DNA from: Silene conica
Taxonomy: Eukaryota > Streptophyta > Magnoliopsida > Caryophyllales > Caryophyllaceae
Length of the DNA: 64,000 bases
NCBI GenBank assembly: GCA_029255685.2
Contig: CM055313.2
Span: 76,176,641-76,240,640, forward strand
Reading direction: 5' to 3'
Shown: positions 12,057-23,570 of the stretch, piece after piece
Layout of the letters: each line of letters starts with the position of its first letter
Position numbering within the stretch: position 1 is the first letter of the stretch
Position numbers and translations under genes: made by a program
Notes under the pieces: generated by a model
What the model saw: the letters and a program-made list of their open reading frames with translations, nothing else
What the model was told of the DNA's origin: nothing
Database searches by the model: none

Positions 12057-15000
12057 ATGGATTCTGGAAGAGATTCAGGAGGTAGAGCTTTCCGGAACAG
12101 GGAACGTTCTGCGTCATATGCACCATATCAACGCGACAGAAAAAGTCTCAGGTAGTTTGTTTCGCTATTAACGCAAACACAGATTACTTTATGTATTCAT
12201 TTTAAACCTACAATTATGTAATTGGCTTGTGTTGTAATATTGAGTTGATTGATAAATGCTAAATTAGTCATTTACTTGATGAGTGGTTACCACTGACTAT
12301 GGAGATACCACACTGTGATTTCACATTCTTTTCTACGTCAATGGTCTGCCTATTGTGTTATGTATGTGAGTGTGAAACATATAAAACTATAGTTAAAATA
12401 GCGCTCCTAAGGAGCACCTTGGATGAGGCACTAGCCAAAACACCGTGGGGCATTTGAGATGCGCCTTTGGGATGAGGTTCGCCTAACTTGTACTCCTTTG
12501 CATGTTAGCCAACTTGAAAACTCATAAAAAGGGTATTGTTGCTGACAACTTTATCTGGAAAATACAATCTGTTACCAAAAGTAGATGCCTTATGTCCAAA
12601 TTCTAAAAGGTCTTCACCCTGCCCCTCTTCAAACTAAGATGTAGACCTTAAGGTTATAAGAAGTCACCTGCAAAGTTTTCACCTAAATTTTAAAATGTAT
12701 GTCTTTAGGTATCAAGTGATCAATAGCAGTGTTTACCTTTGATGGCACTAGGTGGTGAAAGGTGATTGATGGTTATATAATGGAATGGTTTAGATGAAAA
12801 TGACCACTTGGGATTATAGTGAAATGATAATGAATTTTGGAAAGGGACAGGTGAAACAAACTGAGAAGGGGCTGGATTGACTGTGATTTTCATTTAGTTC
12901 GTCTTTAGTGCTTACATTTAAGAAAGGGAAAGACTTATAAAGTGTATTGGGGGGATGTGTAATTCCGAAAGAGAAAATGAAACAACAAAGTATAAACAAG
13001 CCAAGGAGACCAAACCATGCATATAAGTTCTCACTATGATTGTGATTTGGGATTTTTGGCCAGTAAGTTAAGCGCCTAAATACTATGGTGTTTGTTAGCT
13101 TTAAAGTATTGTGGAAGTTCTTGGTGTTGGAAATAGTGACTAGTTAGATTGGGTATCAGTGTATGACATAAAAACATATGGTCTGTATCTACGACAAAAT
13201 TAAGAAAATGTTTGCTCTGTAAACTAAATATTTATAATGTATTGATATGCCACTTAATGGTCGCATAATAAATTTTAATACCGTTCTTAGATACTCCCTC
13301 CATTCTAATAAATTCATACGGTTTATTCAAATATACCTCAAATATATTAAACAAATGTATGAAATTCATTTGAATGAAGGAGTAGGAATTAGGACCTTCT
13401 TGCGATATCTAGGTTCTAGTAAATTATCTAAACAAAATAGTTACTTAGATGAATATGTGACTCTTAAAGTAAACACACTTTTGTTGAAGAAGAAAAATGT
13501 CAATACAATTTCTATATAACAATTAGAAGAAATATTAGTTTATGTTTTGGCTATTGTTTTTTTTTTGCCCCAATCTCTTATTATCTATATGATTGTGAAT
13601 TAATTTTCAGGCAAAACTATCTGTGTAAGAATTGCAAGCGACCCGGGCATTTTGCTAGAGAATGTCCAAATGATTCTGTGTGTAACAATTGTGGCCAGGC
13701 TGGGTAAGTTAAATTATAAGGCTTGAATGCTTAAATAAGTCATTTTGGTTTAAAATGGCTAGTTCTTGCATATGACGCCGGGGCTGTTAGGATTACTTGT
13801 TCTTCGGTTCTGTGTTGAGCACTTGAGGCTTTATTAAAAATTCTTGGGAGTTTTGGGCATGTGGTGGGTTTCTAGTTGAATATGTCAACTGGAGATAGCT
13901 TGTTTGTTATGTTCGGCCTATGCAGCAAGATACCCTATATTCAATAGATATTAATAACATGCCTGCATTTAGTATCTTGATGGAAACCTTGTCTTGCTTG
14001 CTTCTGGCGAAGCTTTTCGAACTAGAGAATGGGCACTCGCGAATTCGTACTAATGTTTAACTGAAAATACAGTTCCTCTACTTTCTAGAGCTGTTACTTA
14101 TTACAAGTGATTGATACATTTAGTAAAGTAAGAGCAGCATTATATCCAACATTGGTTGTGAGAAAAGATCGTGACATTGACACAAAGATGAAGAAAGTAT
14201 GAAAATGATTAATGTGTTGTAATGGAAAAAGCTGGCAGTTATTTATATTAGAATGATCGTACATGGGGAAATAAATAGAGAAGTAACTACTGTTTTTTTC
14301 TTCCTGATATTAGAGCAATAGATAATTTCCTTATGTTTTTGGTTGGATAAACCCAACTGAATGGAAACCTTAGTAATTTAGTTTGTGAATGAACTCAAGT
14401 GAGTTTGTAGAAAGTAACCTATAATTTGCAAACTTTGTATAAAACACTGGATTCCCTGAATTCTATAAAACCACGAAAATATATACATAGTGTTAGTTTG
14501 GTTCTCACATGTTTAATAGATATTTGCTTGAATTTCTTAATGTCTGATTTTACACGAGAAATAAGAAGTAACATTCTGGGGGAATTTTCACTAACCTAGT
14601 AATGACTAATGAGTAGAGAAGCAACCTCCCTGTTTGTGGGAACTAAAAATTCATTGGATTTACTTCTGTTTTGCAAATTTTCTTATCATATCAAAGCAGG
14701 TAGTTTCACAATTGTTTGTTTTAAAATAAAATGTTCCTGACTATTCTTCCTGTTTAACGTTTGATAAGTTTGGCCATTATCTTAAATCTGGAGATTCCCA
14801 CTTATTTATTTATTTACTATATTCTCAACCTCCATAGATCCCCTAATCCCCCTAATCAATTTAAATCAGACTTTTCCTCCAGCAGTTTGCTTGGAGAAGG
14901 ACGTGGTTTCTGAAGTTTGTTGCTTTGTCCTTGGTTGCGGAGAGACTATTTGCATGAGATTTTAGGTATTGACAAGTGCAAGTAGGGAATACTGCGCTGC

Positions 15001-16244
15001 TAGCCCTGCTTTAGTGTATTTACAGTTTGACTTTTCGTTTCACTTTGCGTATCCGTAATCCGTATCTGAAGCACTCGACAGTCCAACGTGGGTTTGACTT
15101 TGACAATTGGACACTTATTCTTAACCCAGCAACATAGGAATTCATTTCATAGAATCGACACTTGGATGGTTGGATTATACCCATGTCGGCTACTTCTAAC
15201 GAAGTTTGGTTAACATAGAGTCATAGATGTCCACTCAATAGCATTGCTCTTTGGCTTTTGCAATAGAGCTAGAGACTCGCCATTTTAGCCTGTTATGATG
15301 GAATAGAGTTAAATGACTCATTAACTATGCACGCCTTTCATGTTGTGGCCATCTATCGTTCTTAATGCAATCTGTCCTGCGAGTGAACTAAATACATCAT
15401 CTCTGGAGGGTCAAGGGTGTCTTTATGAAACCGAGTTTATTTGAATAGTTTCTATTTTGAGGCCAATGTGTACTTCTGTAGCGTTTAGCTGATGATTTTC
15501 AATATTGAATCCGATTTAGATAACAGTATAGTGCATCACGTATGCGTTACTACTAGCTCCTGCTTGGTGTCTGTCCTACTTCTTTAAGGCTCTTGCTGAC
15601 TCTAATATCAGGCTTCTCCCTGCTTATGCTTACCCTATTAAATAAAATCCATTTGCTTGATAATGTCTATCACTTTTAGGCACATGGCCGCTGACTGTAA
15701 AGCAAAGACAATGTGCTGGAACTGTAAAGAACCAGGGCACCTATCGACCGAATGCAACAATCAACCGATCTGCCATTCATGCGGGAAGATGGGCCACTTG
15801 GCTCGTGAATGTCCAAAATCAAGTGACCCTAGAATTTGCAGCAACTGTTTCCATCCAGGCCATATGGCTTCAGACTGCATCAATGAAAAGGCATGCAATA
15901 AGTGCCGAAAGCCTGGCCATCTTGCTAGGGATTGTCATGACCAGCCTATCTGCAACATCTGCAATTTAACGGGACATGTAGCGCGACAGTGTCCTAACTC
16001 AGCTCCACCACTACAGTTCCCTCCACCATTCCCACCACCACCACCATCAATGTTTGGAGGTCCACCTTTTCTGCCGCATATGGTTGTCCCCTCATTTCAC
16101 GATTTCTGCAGGAGTTGTGGTCGCCCAGGTCATGGTACTCATCAATGCATGTACATGATCATGTGCAGTGCGTGTGGTGGTCGTGGTCATCGAGCATTTA
16201 ATTGTCCTGGTCAGATGCTTGATATGGTCTATCACCGATTTTGA
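12057..16244 (+). CDS. CCHC-type zinc-knuckle protein (GIS2/HEXBP/CNBP-like), three exons, 250 aa
   Basis: Predicted exons: 12057-12151, 13611-13703 and 15680-16244, all with GT-AG borders and phases that join without a stop. The product starts with a short Arg/Ser-rich N-terminus (MDSGRDSGGRAFRNRERS), then carries nine C-x2-C-x4-H-x4-C knuckles: CKNC, CNNC (split by intron 2), CWNC, CHSC, CSNC, CNKC, CNIC, then after a Pro-rich linker CRSC and CSAC. This arrangement matches the plant zinc-knuckle family that includes Arabidopsis At1g75560, related to yeast GIS2 and animal CNBP. Those proteins bind single-stranded nucleic acid and act in mRNA translation or stress responses; the role here is inferred from family. 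The gene looks intact and co-directional with the IQD gene. Confidence 0.9.
13292..13384. mobile_element. Stowaway-type MITE (93 bp) in intron 1 of the CCHC gene
   Basis: The element begins TACTCCCTCCATTC and ends GAATGAAGGAGTA, a terminal inverted repeat with TA at the outer edges, typical of Stowaway MITEs mobilised by mariner-like transposases. The 5' terminus matches the first 13 bases of the mariner-like element that begins at 32871 in this window. Confidence 0.75.
13704..15679 (+). other. Intron 2 of the CCHC gene, no internal gene seen
   Basis: A long (about 2.0 kb) intron that begins GTAAGTT and ends CTTTTAG. I find no coding exon, inverted-repeat element or structured RNA in it. It interrupts the second zinc knuckle between its Gly and His. 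Confidence 0.7.
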
Positions 16245-17136
16245 CTTTTATCATAATTACTGATAGCCACCTTGTATTGGTTTTGCCTTGTATGTATACA
16301 GATTAACAGATACAGTCGATAAATGTACAATTGGTCATTCGTAAAGCTGAGGTTTGTCATTATCACCAAATATTGCGAAGTTTTGCTGGTATTTTGTACG
16401 GAGTAGCATGATGCTTACTCCCCTGTCCCCTGCCCAGTTCTCTGTCGTCGTAATTCTCATTTTACTTGACATTGTCATGCAAATTTGCAACACAAAAAGA
16501 ACTGAATTCTATTGAATTATTGTGGAGGGATGGCTCTTCAGCTGAAAACTTAAAATGGTCAATCTCTAGATTATATTATCTATACCTTAGCAATAGATGA
16601 TCATGTCTCATTTATACCCCCTCACAGTTGAATTTTCTGACCGTGGCACTGTCAGACATGACAAGACACGACGTCAACAGTGTCAGATATGATTATTTTC
16701 CGCAAAGATTTCAAGTTTTTGGCTCAGAATGAAATGTCAAAGTGAAATGTTGTGTTGTGTTGTGTCGTGTCAGGAAACTTAAATGCTGAACACGCGACAC
16801 ATGACGAAAGTGAAATTTCCGAGTAACATAGGTCTCTCTCGCATTTGATATAGTCAAATAACATTTGAGGCTCTCCATAACTCCACTCTTTTTGTCAACG
16901 TTCCTTTTTGTCTCGTCTATTTGGTAACAAACAAGCTCTCTTTGTTACTGCCCTACATGTTTCCATGTAAGTTTCAACCTGGTTTTCTTTTGTTTTTTTG
17001 GAGGAAAATCTTGGTTTTATTGTTTACTCACAAAATACGTTCTTTTTTTCCTAACAAGTATTATCTGAAATTTGATGTGTTTACATTGTATTGTGACAGA
17101 CTGACAGTATCTTAGATCAGTAAATCATCAAATAAA
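16245..17136 (+). promoter_or_regulatory. Intergenic: 3' UTR of the CCHC gene and promoter of the IQD gene
   Basis: About 0.9 kb between the two host genes. No ORF of note. A patch at 16640-16810 is rich in related 'gacacgac' and 'gtgtcgtgtc' words in both orientations, perhaps a decayed small inverted repeat. I cannot place either poly(A) site or the IQD transcription start. Confidence 0.4.
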
Positions 17137-19321
17137 ATGGGAAGGAAAGGAAATTGGTTTTGTGGAATGACGAAGGCCCTTAATTCCGAGCCGAAGGAGG
17201 ATAACAATCAGGTTTAGATGCTAACAACTTCCTTCATGGTAGATTACTAGTTTATGACCATCCATTGCTGTATATATCTCTGACTTTTTCATATAATCTT
17301 GATTAGAAACCTGCAAAATCGAAAAAGAAGTGGTTTACAAAGAAAAAGCGGACCCTTGCTGACGTAACGCCTGAAGAACGTGTGCTGCCTTCAGTAGTTC
17401 TTCACCCTGAACTTCCCAATTTAAGTATAGTGGACGAGGAACACGGAAGACTCGGTCACCCAACTCTTATTACTCAGCCTGAAGACCCCATACTGCCTTC
17501 AGTAGTTCTTCATCCTGAACCGCCCGAGTTAAGTATAGCGGACGAGGAACATGGAAGACTCGGTCACATGACTCTTATTACTCAGCCTGAAGACCCCGTA
17601 CTGCCTTCAGTGGTTCTTCATCCTGAATCGCCCAAGTTAACTATAGTGGATGAGGAACATGGACGGCTCGGTCACCAGGCTCTTGTTACACAGCCTGAGA
17701 GGCTCAGCGGAGTAAACCAGGAACATGAAAAACCAAGTCACACAAATCTTGCTACTCAGCCGGAGAAAGAAGTGGATGAGGAACACACAAAACATTCCAA
17801 TGACGTGGCTCTTGCAGCGGGTAAGGCTGTAGCTGAGGTGGTCCCTCCAACGACTCTGGATCCCTTAATTGGTGCATATAAAGAAGAAATGGCCGCCACT
17901 AGGATCCAAAGGGCATATAAGGGTTGTCTGGTAAGTTTTGCTTACAGTTGACCTATAGACCACCCCATGAGACAGTAATAATGTTTTGTTTTTCCTGTAC
18001 AATATTGATACTGAAGCTCTCATTCTGCAGGCAAGGAGAACATTGTGTGCTATACGAAGCCTAAAGAGGTTGAGCTCAGTTATGCAAGGACAATCAGTAA
18101 AGCGACAGACTGCGAACACTCTGAAATGTATGCAAACGTTAGCACGAATGCAGTCGCAGATCCGACAGAGAAGACTGAGGATAGCAGAGGATAATATAGT
18201 TCATCAAAGTCAGCTCAAAAATGGCAAAGACCAAACTAAGGAACCTGAGGAATTAAAAGTCTGTAAATCATTCCGATTAATTCAAACATACGTATTACAT
18301 TTTATATATAATTATTATTTTAATAACTTTTCAACCGCCGTTTACCTTGTGCTAATGATGTAAATCATTCCGATTAATGTTGAAATGATGTAGCAAAGTG
18401 GAGATGGTTGGGATGGCAGTGGTAAAACAAAAGGAGAGATAGAAGCAAAATTGCGAAGCAAGCATGAAGCCGCGGTTAGAAGGGAAAGAAGCTTAGCCTA
18501 TGCGTCCTCTCGACAGGTAACATACAGCATAGTAAGGAAATAATGAGAATTTTTAATTATGAAACCATGTCCGACAGTTAGATTTGCACCCCCATGTGTC
18601 AACATACTTCTAGCCGAGCCTGATTAGCATAATGGAACAACCAAAGCATCCATTGATGTTATGTCACGGTTGCTAAACAAAACCAGACAGTGTTCTTGAA
18701 ACTGAACTGAAATCATTATTCACAATGCAGTATGAATAATATGCATATTGATGTAATAATTGACAGCAAACAAGGAAGTCTTCTGTAAGATCCACAACCA
18801 CATTGCCAATGGAACCAAGCAATCCAAACTCGGGATGGAGCTGGCTCAAACAAGGCCAAGATGCAAGATCATGGGGGAATGCAACTGCGGAACGGGTTAA
18901 TGACAGGCCATCTCGTATTAAGGCTGTCATCTCCGGATACGAAATCCTTAACGCATATGTCAAGCGCCAGAATTCCGAAAAGTCCTCCCCTAGGAAACCT
19001 CATTCTCCTGGTACTGTCCGTAAATCCTACTCAGCAATATCGCCTAAGGCGAGCTTGCAGGTCCTAAAGCCAGGGCAAACTACAAGGCCGGGTGTTGCAG
19101 GCTCAGGGTCATCAATTAAAGACAATGAGAGCGTATCGAGTTCTCTAAATGTACCCAGTTACACTGGTCCTATGAAAGCAGCCAAGGCTAGATCAAGGTT
19201 GGGAGGTGAGGCTAAAAGGGATGAAAGTGCGACACCAGACAGGTTATCTGTTAGTTCTGCTAAGACAAGGGTTTCTCCTGCAACATCACGGCGTTCCTCT
19301 ACCTCTGGCTATTGTGTTTAG
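17137..19321 (+). CDS. IQ67-domain (IQD) calmodulin-binding protein, five exons, 534 aa
   Basis: Predicted exons: 17137-17211, 17307-17930, 18031-18258, 18394-18516 and 18767-19321, all phase 0 with GT-AG borders. The N-terminus is basic and Trp/Phe-containing (MGRKGNWFCGMTKAL; KKKWFTKKK), as in IQDs. The IQ67 domain starts near residue 215 (MAATRIQRAYKGCL, then ARRTLCAIRSLKRL), with the family's conserved intron exactly inside the first IQ motif, and continues through CMQTLARMQSQIRQRRLRI. The C-terminal part has the family motifs GWSWL near 'NSGWSWLKQG' and the SPR-rich, basic tail ending SSTSGYCV. IQDs bind calmodulin and are scaffolds at microtubules or the plasma membrane. Exon 2 has an unusual 36-residue tandem repeat (separate entry). 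Confidence 0.92.
17385..17700 (+). repeat. Three 108-bp in-frame tandem repeats in IQD exon 2
   Basis: Units start at 17385, 17493 and 17601, exactly 108 bp apart. They encode 36-residue copies beginning LPSVVLHPE and containing DEEHGRLGH and TQPE. Shorter diverged relatives follow (NQEHEKPSH, then DEEHTKHSN). The repeat sits between the basic N-terminus and the IQ domain, a region that is normally variable and disordered in IQD proteins. Confidence 0.9.
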
Positions 19322-20008
19322 GAATAAACTTTAAGTCCACGAATAGCGGAACCAGGATTTGACATTGAGGAAGGGAAGTACTAATATAATGAAGTATAGT
19401 AAAAAACAGACTGGCATTTTCAACTAAAAACTTCCAATTTTTTCCGTTATTCATGGAGCGCGACCACCCGTGTTATCCCCTGCCTGGCTCCGCCAACGGT
19501 TCATCCAGTGTGCTACGTGGTCGCATATTTGTGTAGTGGACAAGGGACGAAAATGTTGGGTACATACATAGCTATGCTAAATATTTTTTCTTTGTGTGCT
19601 AAGATGTTTGCCAAATTATGTCAATTAGTCTATTGTTACTTTGTTAGGCATTATAATTATTGATTGATCGATTTAGCTTGAGGGTGAGCTTAATAGGTGA
19701 GTATTGTATTCTACATTTGTACCTATCTACATTGTTTACATAATATTTTGTGATTCTTAAATATAGGTAACTTGTTTTTAACATCTATTTTATGTCTAGA
19801 GTCGTGTTATTATTCAAGCTATAGGGTGTTAGGTTTAGGCTTTATTTGACATGAAACTTTGGATTGCTTATTTGACCAAAATTTCAGCTACTTGATTGTT
19901 TTATAAGTGTTTGACAAGTAGTTTATTTACAAATAAGTTACGTGAAATAAAATGGTACCTCGAGTAGCATTTGAGATTTCACTTAACTGAAATAAGTTGC
20001 CATCCAAT
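19322..20008 (+). other. 3' flank of the IQD gene, nothing further recognised
   Basis: Contains the presumed 3' UTR of the IQD gene, then AT-rich sequence up to the TTTGG target duplication of the solo LTR. No ORF or repeat that I can identify. Confidence 0.5.
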
Positions 20009-20682
20009 TTTGGTGTAAAACCCCTCGTCGCAGCGGAAAAATAAAACATACAACATGCCAAAATTTATGCGGAATTTAAACTTTTAACATTCAAACAAAC
20101 GAGGTGAATTAAAACTAAAACTGTACAACTGATAAAACCCAAAACATAGATAAGTATAACTGTCTAAGTACTGAAAGTAATATATACAAACAGCCTAGGA
20201 TGGCACATCCCTACATGCATCCAAAAACTGAAATGTAGCTAGAGTCTAACTAACGTAAGTGTAAGGTCAATCGATGAAGGATCATCGCTCGCTAGCTCCA
20301 TGCAACCCATCTGCCAATATGTCATGTACCTACATACATGTAAACATGTACGCCACAATCAGTGGGGAGTGACTAGAGTTCTCCTAGCCACCTTTTGTAA
20401 CGACACGTAACACACAATACATCCAACATACTCCAGCATATATATAACATGTGAAGCATATAAATCTCAATGTCTCAATCTCATATCAATCATGCAATTA
20501 CTATGCAAGGCTCTCAACCAACTTCGGAAACTATTTGGAAGGAGAGTCGGTTTCCCTTCCGGTTGCCCGCCCTTGGGGTCTTTCAATCCAAACCATTTAC
20601 GAAACTAGCCAAAGAGTCATCCAATGCCTTGGATGAACAGTTCTAAAATATTAACACTCTAACTATCACAATCAATCAGCAA

Positions 20683-21184
20683 CATCTGACACTGTACCCC
20701 TACTCAGGCAAGCAGATGCAATCAGCAATGTCTAGGACCTACCCCTGCTCAGGCAAGAACTAGACACAAACAACAGTGCCCAAGTCACACCCCTGCTCAG
20801 GTTAGACTTGGTACACAAATCAGCAAGCATACACCCGTGACCCCTGCTCAGGCACGAGTGGATACCAATCAGCTGATAATGATCCACCGACCCTGCTCAG
20901 TCGTGACCATTACCCTTCGTAATGAAATCGGGATCCCTGCTCAGATCCAAACCCACTACGGTCACACAAACTCACGGTAGAATAGCGGTCCCTGCTCAGA
21001 TATATCCTACCGCATCAAACATACACGTGTCGGTCTAGAGGTCCCTGCTCAGACGTAGCCGACACGCCACAAACACTCACATGTCAAGTTAGAGGGTCCC
21101 TGCTCAGACCATAAATTGACACGCATACAAACATCAGCACATATCGTACTCTAGCGGTCCCTGCTCAGACATATTCCGATATGT
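20683..21184. repeat. Ten stem-loops with conserved loop core CCCTGCTCAG and varying stems
   Basis: Each unit has CCCTGCTCAG (first unit CCCTACTCAG) flanked by arms complementary to each other but different from unit to unit. Clear pairs: CATCTG/CAGATG (20683, 20713), TGTCTAG/CTAGACA (20729, 20760), CCAAGTC/GACTTGG (20780, 20805), TAATG/CATTA (20877, 20908), CGGTAG/CTACCG (20975, 21007), CGTGTCGG/CCGACACG (21026, 21059), TGTCAA/TTGACA (21082, 21116) and ACATATCG/CGATATGT (21139, 21177). The units near 20830 and 20918 pair with mismatches. Unit spacing is about 45-60 bp. Confidence 0.85.
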
Positions 21185-21735
21185 ACTCAACCAAATCCTT
21201 AGTCCTAATCTTTCTAGACTTCTAACATCACTTAATTGACCCCAGGAACTAAGCTGAGGAAGAGCCGGTTTCCCTTTCGGTTACCCGACCGGGGGGTCTC
21301 TATCCTTTCTCCATTCTCGAACCCAATATAGTGCCGCCCGAACCTCGGGGACCTCAAACACACATAAGCATGAAGGACAACCAAGTTCAATACAACTAAG
21401 AACAACCTAAGACTCTTCTCACAAGTCTAAGGGTTCCTATCCATTACTAAGTCCACTAGGTCTCGTAAGCAACCTAAGACCACGATTAGTCTAAGATAAG
21501 AAACAACATGCTAAGACATTGTCTACTAAATTACCCATTAACATTAAGAGGTAACCAACTTTAGATAAGGAAATACTACCTTAAGACAATAGATAAATAC
21601 TTGCTAGTCATAGCCCATCACAATTCAAGTATATAGACATCAACATATGCCACTAAAACATACTTTATAACTAGTATATAAACCATACACACAAACCAAC
21701 ACAGACCACACACAAACAGCGCAGGCCCGTGAAAA

Positions 21736-21808
21736 CCGCAGCCTGTGCTGCCTGGGCGCAGCCTGCGCAAACAGACCGCAGGCCTGCGGTGAAAGCCGCA
21801 GCCTGCGC
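21736..21808. repeat. Near-palindromic CGCAGCCTGCG units at exactly 20-bp period
   Basis: Four units have CGCAG at 21737, 21757, 21777 and 21797; the third is the perfect palindrome CCGCAGGCCTGCGG. A fifth diverged unit follows near 21816, off by one base. The bases between units are not conserved. This GC-rich patch stands out in an AT-rich LTR. Confidence 0.7.
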
Positions 21809-22784
21809 TTTTCACTGCAGTCCGCGGTGTTGTTTCCTGCACAGCACGAAACAATGAAAACTTTCGCCATTTCCGTTTCCAACTCTATTCAACCATGAAA
21901 TTCTACTATACTACAGCACACAATTGTCCCAAACAATTCTCAGTATATCTCAATATGATCTTTAAACAAAATCCAACAATTAAACAAGCATAAGAACAAT
22001 AAACCCAAATTCTACCGATCTCCATGTATACTCCAAGTTTCCACTTAAACCATGAATTCAACACAACACTTCCACAATAACATTATAAGAGGCACACAGA
22101 TGATAAAAGGCATCCTAATCACGTTCCTAAACACAATAAAACAATCAAAATCGCAACAAGCATGCTACTTTAACAAAAAGGCCGAGTTTCTCGTAATTGT
22201 CACCTTAAAAACGTTTATGCTCCAAAATCTTCTTCAATAACAAAGCTATCAACTTCAGGATCCTCTAGTCCAACCCCTACAACAAAAAAACGGGATTTAT
22301 AAGCCTAAAACGGAATTTAGCCAAAACAACGTCTTTTTCGAGTTTGACGAAATTGAAATTAAAAGAGATAGAAGGCTTGGAAATCTCGCAAGGATTCCGA
22401 AAATGTAAGACTTACCGCGATTCGAGTTCGGGAAGAGGTTGAAATGTTGATTTTAAGCTCTCAAAATGAAGAACAATGGAGGAAATGAAGAAGCAGTGAA
22501 AATGAAGATGGAAGTCGATGGGTAGGGTTTATGGTGGGGTTTATAGTATCCTTTCTTTTTATTTGAGTCGGTTTACTTGTTTGTGAAGCGGGTTCAAGTC
22601 GGGATTAAATGTGCCAAGTGAACATCTTAAGAACTAAGGATATTCTTAAGACGGATCTTAACGGAAATACTTAAAATAACTTTACGATTTATTATTAAAT
22701 TATTATTATATTCCGTAAAATAATTTAAAATCCTTAAAATATTATTTACGAAAATACGGGATGTTACATTTGGTATATGGGGTG

Positions 22785-23547
22785 TGTAGGCACGTAAATT
22801 TTGTACAAGTGCCACGTCGGAAGTCAAAGGTCAAATGTTGACTCGTCAAAGGAAATGTAAACTAATGAAATTGACTTGGACGAAGTTTAATTAAAACTAG
22901 TCCAATTTGATTATTTTTAGTTGGTCCATTTCTACAAAGTGGTCAAATCCGGTAAATGGGTCAAATTCATTCAAATGGGTCAAGATGACTGCCAAGTCCA
23001 TTAAGAAAGGAGAAAGACTACCAAGTCTATGAAGGGTGAAAGAAGTCTTTTTATTTTCTATAAATACAAGCCCTAACTCTCACCTTGAGACTAGTGAGAA
23101 AATTACAAATAAAACCACATTAAAAACAAAACTTGTCTACAAACCCTCTCTACAAAAATCTCTTTCAAGAGAAAACTAGAGAAAAGGGGAAAACTACTCT
23201 TCAATCCGACAAAAATCCCCGCAGTCAATTGAAGAAAAGCAAGTCAAGTCAACTAAGGAGAATCAAGTCTTCAAATCAAGACCCTCCTTCATTTACATTT
23301 GCGGAAATTGAATCAGTAGAATAACCAGTAGATTGTACCCGAAATCTTTTTTTTTTTTTTTTTTTTTGGTTCAACGAAGCGCGCACTTAGTCGCATTACA
23401 ATAGGGGAGGGGGATTCGATCCTGGGACCTATTGTCCACAATACCTCTGTCTTACCCGAAATCTTTGATTTAATAAAATTATTACTTTGTTGCATTCTTT
23501 TGTGTTTTCTCTATTTATTTGTAGATAAACGTAAATTTGTTGTTACA
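22785..23547 (+). repeat. 5' LTR of the Tat-like element
   Basis: Starts TGTAGGCACGTAAATTTTG and ends TTGTTGTTACA. Without the inserted SINE and its extra duplication it is about 646 bp. The 3' LTR is 407 bp, with roughly 240 bp missing from its middle relative to this copy. Confidence 0.8.
23350..23452 (-). mobile_element. tRNA-derived SINE (short), inserted in the 5' LTR
   Basis: A perfect 14-bp duplication TACCCGAAATCTTT flanks it (23336-23349 and 23453-23466). On the minus strand it ends in a run of about 18 A. Its body contains GGATCGAATCCC, one mismatch from the RNA polymerase III B box of tRNA genes. No A box is visible, so it is probably 5'-truncated (about 85 bp plus tail). It is absent from the 3' LTR, so it inserted after the element. 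Confidence 0.8.
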
Positions 23548-23551
23548 AATT

Positions 23552-23570
23552 TGGCACGCCCGGTGGGACC
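23552..23570 (+). other. Primer-binding site of the Tat-like element
   Basis: TGGCACGCCCGGTGGGACC begins four bases after the 5' LTR end, the position and TGG start expected for a tRNA-complementary primer site. I have not assigned the tRNA. Confidence 0.7.

Larger units (their letters stand above)
20014..22768 (-). mobile_element. Solo LTR A (2755 bp), Ty3/gypsy-type, with TTTGG target duplication
   Basis: Bounded by TGTAAAACCCC and GGGATGTTACA, with a perfect 5-bp duplication TTTGG at 20009-20013 and 22769-22773 and no internal domain or second LTR. That is the signature of a solo LTR left by LTR-LTR recombination. Read from the minus strand it begins TGTAACATCCCGTATTTTCG, a start typical of plant gypsy LTRs, so minus is the likely orientation. 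Inside are an array of ten stem-loops (20683-21184) bracketed by a diverged pair of about 50-bp direct repeats (20536-20588 and 21256-21305), and a 20-bp-period palindrome array (21736-21808). Confidence 0.85.

Noticed and set aside
21618-21882. Minus-strand ORFs rich in Cys, Arg and Leu in solo LTR A
   Set aside because: They come from the GC-rich palindrome array; two overlapping frames are equally open and neither resembles a protein.
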